This document shows, in pieces, positions 26,144-33,681 of a stretch of DNA of 64,000 nucleotides. Position numbers and translations under genes: made by a program. This DNA comes from Streptomyces cellulosae (GTDB taxonomy: Bacteria > Actinomycetota > Actinomycetes > Streptomycetales > Streptomycetaceae), in NCBI RefSeq assembly GCF_000721105.1, contig NZ_JOEV01000001.1, positions 310,001-374,000 on the forward strand, in the 5' to 3' direction. The notes under the pieces are model-generated. The model saw nothing but the letters and a program-made list of their open reading frames with translations. It searched no databases and was not told the origin of the DNA. Every line of letters starts with the position of its first letter. The stretch's first letter is position 1.

Positions 26144-26163
26144 ACCCCCTGTGCGACGGGGGT
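26144..26163. terminator. Hairpin at the end of the thioredoxin-like gene
   Basis: ACCCCC (26144-26149) pairs with GGGGGT (26158-26163), the latter touching the stop codon of the minus-strand thioredoxin-like gene. A short G:C stem with an 8-nt loop; a plausible but modest terminator. Confidence 0.45.
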
Positions 26164-26576
26164 CACACCGCCTCTCCCAGTGCGGCGATCACGTCGGCCT
26201 TACGCGGCTGGCCGGTGGCACGGCGGACGACGCGGCCGTCGGCATCCAGGACCAGGACGGTGGGGGTCTTGAGGATGTCCAGCTCACGGACGAGGTCGAG
26301 TTGGTCCTCCGCGTCGATCTCGACGTGGGTCACGCCGGGGACCATCGCGGCCACCTCGCCGAGGACCCGGCGGGTCGCCCGGCAGGGGGCGCAGAAGGCG
26401 CTGGAGAACTGGACGAGCGTGGCGCGTTCGCCGAGCGGCCCGCCCAGTTCGGCCGCGCCGAGCCGTTTTCCGTCGTCGCGCCCGCGCACCCGGACCCTCC
26501 CGCTCCGCCGCCGATGCAGCACTCCGTAGGCGCTCGCCGCCGCGAGCACCGCCACGCACACCACAAGTCCCGTCAT
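26163..26576 (-). CDS. Membrane-anchored thioredoxin-like protein
   Basis: 137 residues. Residues 2-20 form an N-terminal hydrophobic anchor (TGLVVCVAVLAAASAYGVL) followed by an Arg-rich stretch. The thioredoxin fold begins at about residue 45 with VQFSSAFCAPCRATRRVL, giving a CxxC active site (C-A-P-C), and cis-Pro motif ILKTPTVLVLDADG. It probably reduces disulfides near the membrane. The charge pattern after the anchor (HRRRSGRVRVRGR) suggests the active domain stays on the cytoplasmic side. It is divergent from a DUF4395 gene, a pairing I know from actinobacterial sulfurtransferase/thioredoxin loci. A SigR-like promoter lies upstream. Confidence 0.88.
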   Translation of the reverse strand: MTGLVVCVAVLAAASAYGVLHRRRSGRVRVRGRDDGKRLGAAELGGPLGERATLVQFSSAFCAPCRATRRVLGEVAAMVPGVTHVEIDAEDQLDLVRELDILKTPTVLVLDADGRVVRRATGQPRKADVIAALGEAV

Positions 26577-26584
26577 CTCTGCAC

Positions 26585-26612
26585 CAGCATTCACACGACT
26601 GCAAAGATTCCC
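26585..26612 (-). promoter_or_regulatory. Candidate SigR-type promoter for thioredoxin-like gene
   Basis: On the minus strand GGGAAT (26612-26607) is followed after exactly 18 bp by GCTG (26588-26585). The SigR disulfide-stress consensus in Streptomyces is GGGAAT-N18-GTT, so there is one mismatch in the -10. Transcription would begin only a few nucleotides before the ATG at 26576. Confidence 0.45.
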
Positions 26613-26636
26613 GCCTCCCCGAACCCTGTCCCTTAC

Positions 26637-26651
26637 GGAATGCTTCATTCC
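26637..26651. promoter_or_regulatory. Palindrome GGAATG-CTT-CATTCC abutting the DUF4395 start
   Basis: Perfect 6-bp arms around CTT end 2 bp before the ATG at 26653. The position could block transcription or ribosome binding, or be a regulator site serving the divergent thioredoxin-like gene. Confidence 0.5.
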
Positions 26652-26652
26652 T

Positions 26653-27069
26653 ATGGACATCGATGTGAGGGGGCCGCGTTTCGGCGCGGCCGTGACGACC
26701 GTCGTGCTGGCGGTCGTGCTGATCACCGGCAGCGCGTGGCTGCTGGCCTGGCAGACCCTGGCGTTCGCTTCGGGCGCGGCGGGAGGGGTCGGTCGTTCGG
26801 CGTACGGCTGGCTGTTCCGCGCGGCGGTACGGCCCCGGCTCGGTCCGCCGACCGAGTTCGAGGCGCCCGAGCCGCCCCGGTTCGCGCAGGCTGTGGGGCT
26901 GGTCTTCGCGGGCCTCGGACTCATCGGCTTCACGCTGGGCCCGGACTGGCTGGGGCTCGCGGCGACCGGGGCCGCGCTGGCGGCGGCGTTCCTCAATGCC
27001 ACTTTCGGGTACTGCCTGGGATGCGAGATGTACCTGCTCGTGCGGCGGGTGGCGGTCCGTACGGAGTAA
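26653..27069 (+). CDS. DUF4395 domain membrane protein
   Basis: 138 residues. MDIDVRGPRFGAAVTTVVLAVVLITGS starts the domain with its first transmembrane helix. A cytoplasmic segment RAAVRPRLGPPTEFEAPEPPRFAQ precedes two more helices, and NATFGYCLGCEMYLLVRR near the C-terminus carries the conserved Cys pair (CLGC). DUF4395 proteins recur beside thioredoxins and sulfurtransferases in actinobacteria and are presumed to take part in membrane thiol or persulfide transfer; function is not established. The neighbouring divergent thioredoxin-like gene supports this. No clear ribosome site because a palindrome occupies that place. Confidence 0.88.
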   Translation: MDIDVRGPRFGAAVTTVVLAVVLITGSAWLLAWQTLAFASGAAGGVGRSAYGWLFRAAVRPRLGPPTEFEAPEPPRFAQAVGLVFAGLGLIGFTLGPDWLGLAATGAALAAAFLNATFGYCLGCEMYLLVRRVAVRTE

Positions 27070-27256
27070 ACGTGTCTCAAAACGCCGAGGTGGATCACGG
27101 CATCGACGTGACGAGAATCTCGCCCGGCACGGGCACCAGGACTGGCTCCCGGTCCGTTCTTCGGGCACGATCTGCGAGATGCCGTAAACCTACGGCTGCG
27201 TAACTTTCCGCCTGGAGCTCCCTTCCCAGGCAGAGAAGGAAGGGCCCACACCGTCC

Positions 27257-27985
27257 ATGGCAGAGCTTGTCTACCGCCCCGTCGTTGGTTTCGCCCAGGC
27301 CCTGTTCAAGGCGTGGGACCTCAAGATCGACTGCAAGGGTTCGGAGAACATCCCGCGCTCGGGTGGTGCCGTGCTGGTGAGCAATCACATCAGCTACCTG
27401 GACTTCGTCTTCAACGGGCTGGCGGCGCTTCCGCAGAAACGTCTCGTGCGGTTCATGGCGAAGGAGTCCGTCTTCCGCCACAAGGTCTCCGGTCCGCTGA
27501 TGCGCGGCATGAAGCACATCCCGGTGGACCGCAAGCAAGGTGAGGCGGCCTACGCGCACGCGCTGGACTCACTGCGGTCCGGCGAGATCGTGGGGGTCTT
27601 CCCGGAGGCCACGATCTCGCCCTCCTTCACGCTGAAGACCTTCAAGTCGGGCGCCGCGCGCCTGGCCCAGGAGGCGGGCGTCCCGCTGATCCCGATGGCG
27701 GTCTGGGGCACCCAGCGGCTGTGGACCAAGGGGCACCCGCGCAACTTCAGGCGCAGCCACATCCCGATCACCATGCGCGTCGGCGAGGCCCTCGAGGCTT
27801 CCCGCGACAAGTACGCGGGCGCGATCACCCGCCAACTGCGCGAACGCGTGCAGGAACTCCTGGAAGCCGCCCAGCGCGCCTACCCGGTCCGCCCCAAGGA
27901 CGCCAACGACACCTGGTGGATGCCGGCCCACCTCGGCGGCACCGCCCCCACCCCGGAAGAGGTCCGGGCGGCCGAGGCGCACTGA
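27257..27985 (+). CDS. Lysophospholipid acyltransferase (PlsC/1-acylglycerol-3-phosphate acyltransferase family)
   Basis: 242 residues. Block I NHISYLDF (HX4D catalytic pair, about residues 49-54), block II around KESVFRHKVSGPLMRGMKHIPVDR, block III FPEATISPS and block IV VPLIPMAVWGTQRL are all present, so it should be an active acyltransferase forming phosphatidic acid or a related lipid. The C-terminal 30 residues are a Streptomyces-type extension (DTWWMPAHLGGTAP). The start is the ATG at 27257. Preceded by a 187-bp gap in which I see nothing specific. Confidence 0.93.
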   Translation: MAELVYRPVVGFAQALFKAWDLKIDCKGSENIPRSGGAVLVSNHISYLDFVFNGLAALPQKRLVRFMAKESVFRHKVSGPLMRGMKHIPVDRKQGEAAYAHALDSLRSGEIVGVFPEATISPSFTLKTFKSGAARLAQEAGVPLIPMAVWGTQRLWTKGHPRNFRRSHIPITMRVGEALEASRDKYAGAITRQLRERVQELLEAAQRAYPVRPKDANDTWWMPAHLGGTAPTPEEVRAAEAH

Positions 27986-28060
27986 CACCCGGGTCGCCTG
28001 ATGGGGCGACGGGGATTTCGATGCTGTCATCCAGCAGTGAGTTGCGCCCCGGCCTGAGGG

Positions 28061-28756
28061 TCAGGTCGCCGCGGACCGCACTGTGATCCGCGCCCCGGGA
28101 CTGAGCTTCTCCAGCAGTTCGGCCAGTTCGGCGGCGGCCGCCTCGATCGCGGGGACCGGCATCGGTGCCATGCCCTCCAGCAGGAAGACGGCGGAGGTGG
28201 TCTGTTCGGTGAGCCGGGTGCGCGGTCCCTGCCGCCAGTTCCATCGGCGGCAGGTCACGCCCGCCTCGTCCCGCCACACCACCTCACCCGCGTCGGGGTG
28301 TTCGACGACCTCCTCGCCTACGGCGACTGTCACGAACTCCTCGTCGCCGGTGGCCCGGACGAGGCGCATACCGCCCTGGATGTGGTCGAGGTCCTCGCCT
28401 CCGACCGGGATCAGGTGGGCGACGCTGACGGCGTTGTAGAGGTCGACGAGCAGGTTGATGCGGGGCAGACCCGCCTCCGACAGGGCCCTTTTCGCCAGTG
28501 CCTCCGCCGAGTTGCGGGTGCGTGACGGCTTCGAACCGAACGCCGTGTAGACCTCGCGCCAGGCCGCCATGTGCGGGTCCTCGTGCGGGGCCCGGCCGGC
28601 CAGGCGTTCGGCGAGGCGGCGGGCCGCGTCGTCGAGCAAGGCCGAACCGGCGTCGGTGCTGGGTCCGTTGGTGAGTCCGTGGGCTTCGACGGCGACGTGT
28701 GTGAAGCCCGGTGCGAGGGCGCGCACCTCGTCGGACACGGTCAGGGAGAGGGTCAT
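28061..28756 (-). CDS. B3/4 domain (phenylalanyl-tRNA synthetase beta-like) protein
   Basis: 231 residues consisting of a stand-alone B3/B4 tRNA-binding domain: AWREVYTAFGSKPSRTRNSAEALAKRAL and PRINLLVDLYNAVSVAHLIPVGGEDLD are diagnostic. In PheT this module surrounds the editing site; free-standing copies may edit or bind mischarged tRNA or act on amino acids, but their role is unknown. It starts 8 bp after the stop of the transglutaminase-like gene, so the two form an operon. Confidence 0.88.
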   Translation of the reverse strand: MTLSLTVSDEVRALAPGFTHVAVEAHGLTNGPSTDAGSALLDDAARRLAERLAGRAPHEDPHMAAWREVYTAFGSKPSRTRNSAEALAKRALSEAGLPRINLLVDLYNAVSVAHLIPVGGEDLDHIQGGMRLVRATGDEEFVTVAVGEEVVEHPDAGEVVWRDEAGVTCRRWNWRQGPRTRLTEQTTSAVFLLEGMAPMPVPAIEAAAAELAELLEKLSPGARITVRSAAT

Positions 28757-28764
28757 CGCCTGCC

Positions 28765-29337
28765 TCAGAGTGCGGTGGGGAGCGTCTTCCAGAGGTACGG
28801 ACGGTCCGGGGCAGCCTTCAGGGCGCCCAGGACAACCGGGTGTGGTTCAGCGTACAGGACCGGATAGTCCACCTCATTGGACGCTGGGTCGGGGATGAAG
28901 GCCAGCCGCTCCTCGCCGAGGGAGAACTGGGCGTCCACTCCCGGTTTGTTGCCCCGGGGGTCCTGTCGGTGCCAGGCCCCGTTGAACCGCACGGCGACCA
29001 GGCCGTGCACCACGTCGAACCTCTGGTAGCACAGCGCGGTCGGGATGTCCTCGGCCCGCAGCAGCGCGGCCAGCGCGTGTGCCTTGGCGTAGCAGATGCC
29101 GGTGCCCTGCTCCAGGACGTCGGAGGCGCGCCAGGTGACGCGCGGGTCACCGGAGTCCTGGGAGTGCGGAATGGTGTCGCGCACGAACTCGAACGCGAGC
29201 CGCGCATAGGCATACGAGTCCTCGGCATCTTTTGCGAGCCGGGCGGCAACCTCCAGTACGCGCGGGTGGTCATGGTCGACGACCTCGTCAGCAGCCAAAT
29301 AGGCGGACAGGTCCGGGGTTTCCTGGATGAGCTCCAT
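28765..29337 (-). CDS. Transglutaminase-like domain protein
   Basis: 190 residues. The catalytic triad region is visible: Cys in LEQGTGICYAKAHALAALLRAEDIP, His in FDVVHGLVAVRFNGAWH, Asp in HRQDPRGN. It is cytosolic and short, like bacterial transglutaminase-like cysteine peptidases or amidases. The ATG at 29337 is chosen over one at 29349 because a good promoter (TTGACT-18-TATGCT) places the transcription start 1 bp before 29337, making a leaderless mRNA; the earlier ATG falls inside the -10 box. Operon with the B3/4 protein. Confidence 0.88.
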   Translation of the reverse strand: MELIQETPDLSAYLAADEVVDHDHPRVLEVAARLAKDAEDSYAYARLAFEFVRDTIPHSQDSGDPRVTWRASDVLEQGTGICYAKAHALAALLRAEDIPTALCYQRFDVVHGLVAVRFNGAWHRQDPRGNKPGVDAQFSLGEERLAFIPDPASNEVDYPVLYAEPHPVVLGALKAAPDRPYLWKTLPTAL

Positions 29338-29344
29338 GCCCGCG

Positions 29345-29374
29345 AGCATAGGAAAGCGATCACCCGAGAGTCAA
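29345..29374 (-). promoter_or_regulatory. Sigma-70-type promoter for the transglutaminase-B3/4 operon
   Basis: Minus strand: -35 TTGACT (29374-29369), 18-bp spacer, -10 TATGCT (29350-29345). Expected start point is about 29338, immediately before the ATG at 29337. A 12-bp palindrome GCATACCTATGC lies just upstream at 29392-29403 and could bind a regulator. Confidence 0.65.
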
Positions 29375-29426
29375 TGACTTTTCAGGTGAACGCATACCTA
29401 TGCATCACTCGCCCTCGATGTCGCCG

Positions 29427-30524
29427 CTAGCGCGCCATCTCCTCCTTCAGCGCCGCCACGAACGCGTCCACGTCGTCCTCGGTCGTGTCGAAGGCGCACA
29501 TCCAGCGCACCACGCCCGCGGCCTCGTCCCAGAAGTAGAAGCGGAACCGCTGCTGAAGACGCTCGCTCACGTCGTGGGGCAGCTTGGCGAAGACGCCGTT
29601 GGCCTGCACCGGGTAGAGGATCTCGACGCCGTGCACGGCGCGCACGCCCTCGGCCAGCCGCTGGGCCATCTCGTTGGCGTGGCGGGCGTTGCGCAACCAC
29701 AGGTCCTTGGCGAGCAGGGCCTCCAACTGGACCGACACGAAGCGCATCTTGGAGGCGAGCTGCATGGACAGCTTGCGCAGGTGCTTCATGTGGCTGACGG
29801 CGTCCTGGTCGATGACGACGACCGCCTCACCGAAGAGCGCGCCGTTCTTGGTGCCGCCCAGGGAGAGGATGTCGACGCCGACCGCGTTGGTGAACGTCCG
29901 CATCGGGACGTTCAGCGAGGCCGCGGCGTTGGCGATCCGCGAGCCGTCCAGGTGGACCTTCATCCCGCGCGCGTGGGCGTGCTCGCAGATCGCCCGGATC
30001 TCCTGGGGGGTGTAGAGGGTGCCGAGCTCCGTGCTCTGGGTGATCGAGACGACCTGCGGCATCGCGCGGTGCTCGTCCTCCCAGCCGTACACCTGCTTGT
30101 CGATCAGCTCCGGGGTGAGCTTGCCGTCGGGCGTGGGCACGGTGAGCAGTTTCAGGCCGCCCATGCGCTCGGGGGCGCCGCCCTCGTCGACGTTGATGTG
30201 GGCGCTCTCCGCGCAGATCACCGCGCCCCAGCGGTCGGTGACCGCCTGGAGCGCGACCACGTTGGCGCCGGTGCCGTTGAAGACGGGGAACGCCTCCGCG
30301 GTGGCGCCGAAGTGGCTGCGGACGATCTGCTGGAGGTTGTCGGTGTACGCGTCCTCGCCGTACGCGACCTGGTGCCCGCCGTTGGCCAGGGCCAGCGCGG
30401 CGAGCACCTCCGGGTGGGCTCCGGCGTAGTTGTCGCTGGCGAAGCCGCGCAGGTCCGGGTCGTGATGCCGCCGGGCCTGCGTAAAGGCGGTCTTGGACGG
30501 GTTCACGGCTTCTCGGTCAGCCAC
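29427..30524 (-). CDS. Low-specificity L-threonine aldolase family protein (PLP-dependent)
   Basis: 365 residues, full length for the threonine aldolase/beta-eliminating lyase family, which splits L-threonine or allo-threonine into glycine and acetaldehyde. Visible features are FASDNYAGAHPEVLAAL, YGEDAYTDNLQQIV, VHLDGSRIANAAASL and the PLP lysine in LSLGGTKNGALFGEAVV. Its start overlaps the end of the SDR gene by 22 bp, so the two are translated together as the distal part of the DUF6421 operon. Confidence 0.9.
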   Translation of the reverse strand: MADREAVNPSKTAFTQARRHHDPDLRGFASDNYAGAHPEVLAALALANGGHQVAYGEDAYTDNLQQIVRSHFGATAEAFPVFNGTGANVVALQAVTDRWGAVICAESAHINVDEGGAPERMGGLKLLTVPTPDGKLTPELIDKQVYGWEDEHRAMPQVVSITQSTELGTLYTPQEIRAICEHAHARGMKVHLDGSRIANAAASLNVPMRTFTNAVGVDILSLGGTKNGALFGEAVVVIDQDAVSHMKHLRKLSMQLASKMRFVSVQLEALLAKDLWLRNARHANEMAQRLAEGVRAVHGVEILYPVQANGVFAKLPHDVSERLQQRFRFYFWDEAAGVVRWMCAFDTTEDDVDAFVAALKEEMAR

Positions 30525-31249
30525 AGACGGTTTCCGTTCACTTCGGCGGCGGGCCGGCTCCAGACGCCGACGACGGCGTCGGCCAGGTCCTTGACGTCCG
30601 TGAAGCCCGCGAACTTCGCGTTGGGTCGGTCGGCGCGCATCGCCTCGTGCACGAGAGCCTTCACCACCAGGATGGCGGCCGCGGAGGTCGGCCCGCCGGC
30701 GCCCCCGGCCTTGCGGAAGGCGTCGGCCAGCGCGAGCGTCCAGGCCTCGGCGGCGGCCTTGGCGGCGGCGTACGCGGCGTTGCCCGCGCTGGGCTTCGTG
30801 GCGCCCGCCGCGCTGATGAGCAGGTACCGCCCGCGTTCACTGCGCTGAAGGGGCTCGAAGAAGGCCAGCGAGGTGTGCTGCACGGTGCGGATGAGCAGCA
30901 GCTCCAGGAAGTCCCAGTCGTCCAGGCTGGTCTTGATGAACGTCTCGCTGCCGCGCCAGCCGCCGACGAGGTGGACCAGTCCGTCGATCCGGCCGAACTC
31001 CTTTTCGGTACGCACGGCCCAGTCATGGGTCGAGTCCAGGTCGAGCAGGTCGACGGTCTCGCCGGTGACCGCGGCGCCGCCGGCGCTGTAGCGGGCCTCG
31101 TCGACGGCCTCCGCCAGCCGCTCGGGGTCGTTGTCCGCGCCGACGACGGTCGCCCCCGCCTCGGCGAGCCTGAGCAGGGTCGCGCGCCCGGCGGGTCCGC
31201 CCGCGCCGGCCACCGCGATCACCGCACCGCTGAGAGCCCCGTTCCTCAT
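30503..31249 (-). CDS. SDR family oxidoreductase
   Basis: 248 residues. Cofactor motif GAGGPAGRA (TGxxxGxG variant), VVGADNDPERL for nucleotide binding, and Ser-Tyr-Lys-like catalytic region ISAAGATKPSAGNAAYAAAKAAAEAW. The ATG at 31249 is set by a strong AGGAGG 8 nt upstream, although a GTG at 31294 overlapping the previous stop as GTGA is also possible. Middle gene of a three-gene operon (DUF6421, SDR, threonine aldolase). The substrate is unknown; the context suggests a 3-hydroxy amino acid or aldehyde route. Confidence 0.88.
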   Translation of the reverse strand: MRNGALSGAVIAVAGAGGPAGRATLLRLAEAGATVVGADNDPERLAEAVDEARYSAGGAAVTGETVDLLDLDSTHDWAVRTEKEFGRIDGLVHLVGGWRGSETFIKTSLDDWDFLELLLIRTVQHTSLAFFEPLQRSERGRYLLISAAGATKPSAGNAAYAAAKAAAEAWTLALADAFRKAGGAGGPTSAAAILVVKALVHEAMRADRPNAKFAGFTDVKDLADAVVGVWSRPAAEVNGNRLWLTEKP

Positions 31250-31290
31250 GTTCTTCGCCTCCTGAGCAGTGTTCTCGGTACGCAGGTCGC

Positions 31291-32688
31291 TCACGCGGCG
31301 ATCCGCTCGGCATTCTCCGCCGTGATGCCCTTGGTGGAGGCGATCACGTTCTTCAGCTTCTTGGAGAGGGCCTCATAGAACATGCTCAGCGGAAACTCGT
31401 CCGGAAGCACCTCATCGACGAGTTTCCGCGGCGGCAGGCTCAGGTCGAGGGCGTCGGGGCCCTTGGCCCACTTGGATCCGGGGTGCGGGGCGAGGTAGGT
31501 GGCGACCAGCTCGTAGCCGGCGAACCAGTGGACGAGCTTGGGGCGGTCGATGCCGTCGCGGTAGAGCTGCTCGATGTCGGCGCACAGCTGGTTGGTGACC
31601 TGCGGGGCGCGGTGCCAGTCGATGAACAGCTGGTTGTCGGTCCAGCGGACGACATCGTGCTTGTGGAGGTAGGCGAAGAGCAGCTGGCCGCCGAGGCCGT
31701 CGTAGTTGCGTACCCGCTCGCCGGTGACCGGGAAGCGGAACATGCGGTCGAAGAGCACCGCGTACTGCACGTCACGGGCCTGCGGGACACCGTCCGCCTG
31801 CAGCTTCACCGCCTCCTTGAAGGCGGTCAGGTCGCAGCGCAGCTCTTCGAGGCCGTACATCCAGAACGGCTGGCGCTGCTTGATCATGAACGGGTCGAAG
31901 GGCAGGTCGCCGTGGCTGTGGGTGCGGTCGTGGACCATGTCCCACAGCACGAAGGCCTCCTCGCAGCGCTTCTGGTCGTGCACCATCGCGGCGACGTCCT
32001 CGGGGAGGTCGAGGCCCAGGATGTCGACGGCGGCCTCGGTGACCCGGCGGAAGCGGGCGGCCTCGCGGTCGCAGAAGATGCCGCCCCAGCTGAACCGCTC
32101 GGGAGCCTCCCGCACGGCGATGGTCTCCGGGAAGAGGACGGCGGAGTTGGTGTCGTAGCCGGCCGTGAAGTCCTCGAACGTGATGCCGCAGAACAGCGGG
32201 TTGTCGTAGCGGGTGCGTTCCAGCTCGGCCAGCCAGTCCGGCCAGACCATGCGCAGCACGACCGCCTCGAGGTTGCGGTCCGGGTTGCCGTTCTGTGTGT
32301 ACATCGGGAAGACGACCAGGTGCTGGAGGCCGTCCGCGCGGTGGGCGGCGGGCTGGAAGGCCAGCAGCGAGTCGAGGAAGTCCGGCACCTGGAAGCCGCC
32401 TTCGGCCCAGCTGCGCAGGTCCTTGACGAGGGCCTGGTGGTAGGCGGCGTCGTGCGGGAGCAGCGGGGAGAGCTCCTCGACGGCGCGCACGACCCGCTGT
32501 ACGGCGCGTTCGGCGAGCGCCGGTTCCGGGGAGCCCTCGGCGGCGAAGTCGATGGAGCCGTCCTTCGACTGCCATGGCCGGATCAGCTCCACGGCATCCT
32601 TGAGCACGGGCCAGGCCGGGTGCTCCACCACCCTGACCACGGGAGGAACCTGCTCCTCCGAACCCACCTGCACAAGAATTTCCGTCAT
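31291..32688 (-). CDS. DUF6421 family protein, unknown function
   Basis: 465 residues. I recognise it as the Streptomyces DUF6421 family, which has no known activity. Visible features include several conserved His-containing stretches, WDMVHDRTHSHGDLPFDPFMIKQRQPFWMYG (about 275-305) and LFAYLHKHDVVRWTDNQLFIDWHRAPQ (about 365-390), giving clustered His/Asp that might bind a metal. There is no signal or membrane segment. The ATG at 32688 has GGAGGA 7 nt upstream, and a promoter TTGCTG-16-TATACG lies at 32726-32753. First gene of the operon with the SDR and threonine aldolase. Confidence 0.85.
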   Translation of the reverse strand: MTEILVQVGSEEQVPPVVRVVEHPAWPVLKDAVELIRPWQSKDGSIDFAAEGSPEPALAERAVQRVVRAVEELSPLLPHDAAYHQALVKDLRSWAEGGFQVPDFLDSLLAFQPAAHRADGLQHLVVFPMYTQNGNPDRNLEAVVLRMVWPDWLAELERTRYDNPLFCGITFEDFTAGYDTNSAVLFPETIAVREAPERFSWGGIFCDREAARFRRVTEAAVDILGLDLPEDVAAMVHDQKRCEEAFVLWDMVHDRTHSHGDLPFDPFMIKQRQPFWMYGLEELRCDLTAFKEAVKLQADGVPQARDVQYAVLFDRMFRFPVTGERVRNYDGLGGQLLFAYLHKHDVVRWTDNQLFIDWHRAPQVTNQLCADIEQLYRDGIDRPKLVHWFAGYELVATYLAPHPGSKWAKGPDALDLSLPPRKLVDEVLPDEFPLSMFYEALSKKLKNVIASTKGITAENAERIAA

Positions 32689-32725
32689 GACCCATCCTCC
32701 ACGGGAGAACCTCGCGTATGGAGAC

Positions 32726-32753
32726 CGTATACACAGGTGGTTTCGGTCAGCAA
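32726..32753 (-). promoter_or_regulatory. Promoter of the DUF6421-SDR-threonine aldolase operon
   Basis: Minus strand -35 TTGCTG (32753-32748), 16-bp spacer, -10 TATACG (32731-32726). The start point is expected near 32719, 31 bp before the DUF6421 ATG. Confidence 0.6.
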
Positions 32754-32974
32754 GTGGAGACTCCGGAAAATATCCCGTGCACACCCATCGTCACAGAACT
32801 TTTTCCTGCCGGACACCGGGACGGCAGCTGCTTCCGCTTCACCCGCCCGCTTACGGCGCAGGCGCGGGTCCATCGCGGGGCGAGGCCGTTAGGCTGCTGC
32901 GGATCTGCCCGCGCGGCCGTCCGCCCCGGCCCGCGCCGGGAGCCGAGCCGCCGTCGACGGAAGCGAGTCGAACG

Positions 32975-33658
32975 TTGAACTTCCTCACCATCGGTCACCG
33001 CGGAGTCATGGGTACCGAACCCGAGAACACCCTGAGGTCCTTCGTCGCCGCCGAGCAGGCCGGCCTCGACGTGATCGAACTCGATCTGCATCTGAGCAAG
33101 GACGAGGCCCTCGTCGTCATGCACGACGCCGACGTGGACCGTACGACCGACGGAACCGGCCCGATCGCCGAGCAGACCCTCGACGAGCTGCGCGCCCTGG
33201 ACGCCGGTCGGGGCGAGCGGGTCCCGGTGTTCGAGGAGGTCCTGGACGCCGTACGACTGCCGTTGCAGGCCGAGATCAAGGATGTGGCCGCGGCTCGGGC
33301 GCTCGCCGAGGTCATGGAGCGGCGGGACCTGACCGGGCGGGTGGAGGTGTCCTCGTTCCACGACGAGGCGATCGCCGAGATCGCCCGTCTGCTGCCGGGC
33401 GTACGCACCGCGCTGATCGCCAGCCGGTACGGCACCGACATCGTGGACCGCGCGGTGGAAGCCGGCGCCTCGACCGTCTGCCTCAACATCCGCCGCCTCA
33501 CGCTGGAGGTCGTGGAACTCGCCCGCGAGGCGGACCTGAGGATCATCGGCTGGGTCGTCAATACACAGGAGCACCTGCGGCTGGTGCGCGCGCTGGAACT
33601 GGACGGCGCGACCACCGACTACCCGGAGATCAAACGGACGGGCCGCTTCACGGCGTGA
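32975..33658 (+). CDS. Glycerophosphodiester phosphodiesterase (GDPD) family protein
   Basis: 227 residues using a TTG start at 32975. This start is required because the active-site GHRG motif (residues 7-10) precedes the first ATG. ENTLRSFVAAEQAGLDVIELDLHLSKDEALVVMHDADVDRTTDGTG contains the metal-binding Glu-x-Asp pair and catalytic His. LPLQAEIKD, VEVSSFHDEAI and GWVVNTQEHLRLV complete the TIM barrel. It cleaves glycerophosphodiesters to glycerol-3-phosphate and an alcohol. Cytosolic form. Confidence 0.92.
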   Translation: MNFLTIGHRGVMGTEPENTLRSFVAAEQAGLDVIELDLHLSKDEALVVMHDADVDRTTDGTGPIAEQTLDELRALDAGRGERVPVFEEVLDAVRLPLQAEIKDVAAARALAEVMERRDLTGRVEVSSFHDEAIAEIARLLPGVRTALIASRYGTDIVDRAVEAGASTVCLNIRRLTLEVVELAREADLRIIGWVVNTQEHLRLVRALELDGATTDYPEIKRTGRFTA

Positions 33659-33681
33659 CGATCGGCTGAGCGCGGTGACCC

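Noticed and set aside
25981..26166. 61-codon version of the leader ORF
   Set aside because: Its first half is encoded by the 18-bp repeats and the conserved leader motif begins only after the internal ATG at 26061.
31249..31294. GTG start at 31294 for the SDR gene (4-bp overlap with DUF6421 stop)
   Set aside because: The ATG at 31249 has a strong AGGAGG at good spacing and begins right at the cofactor-binding domain; the extension has no homology that I recognise.
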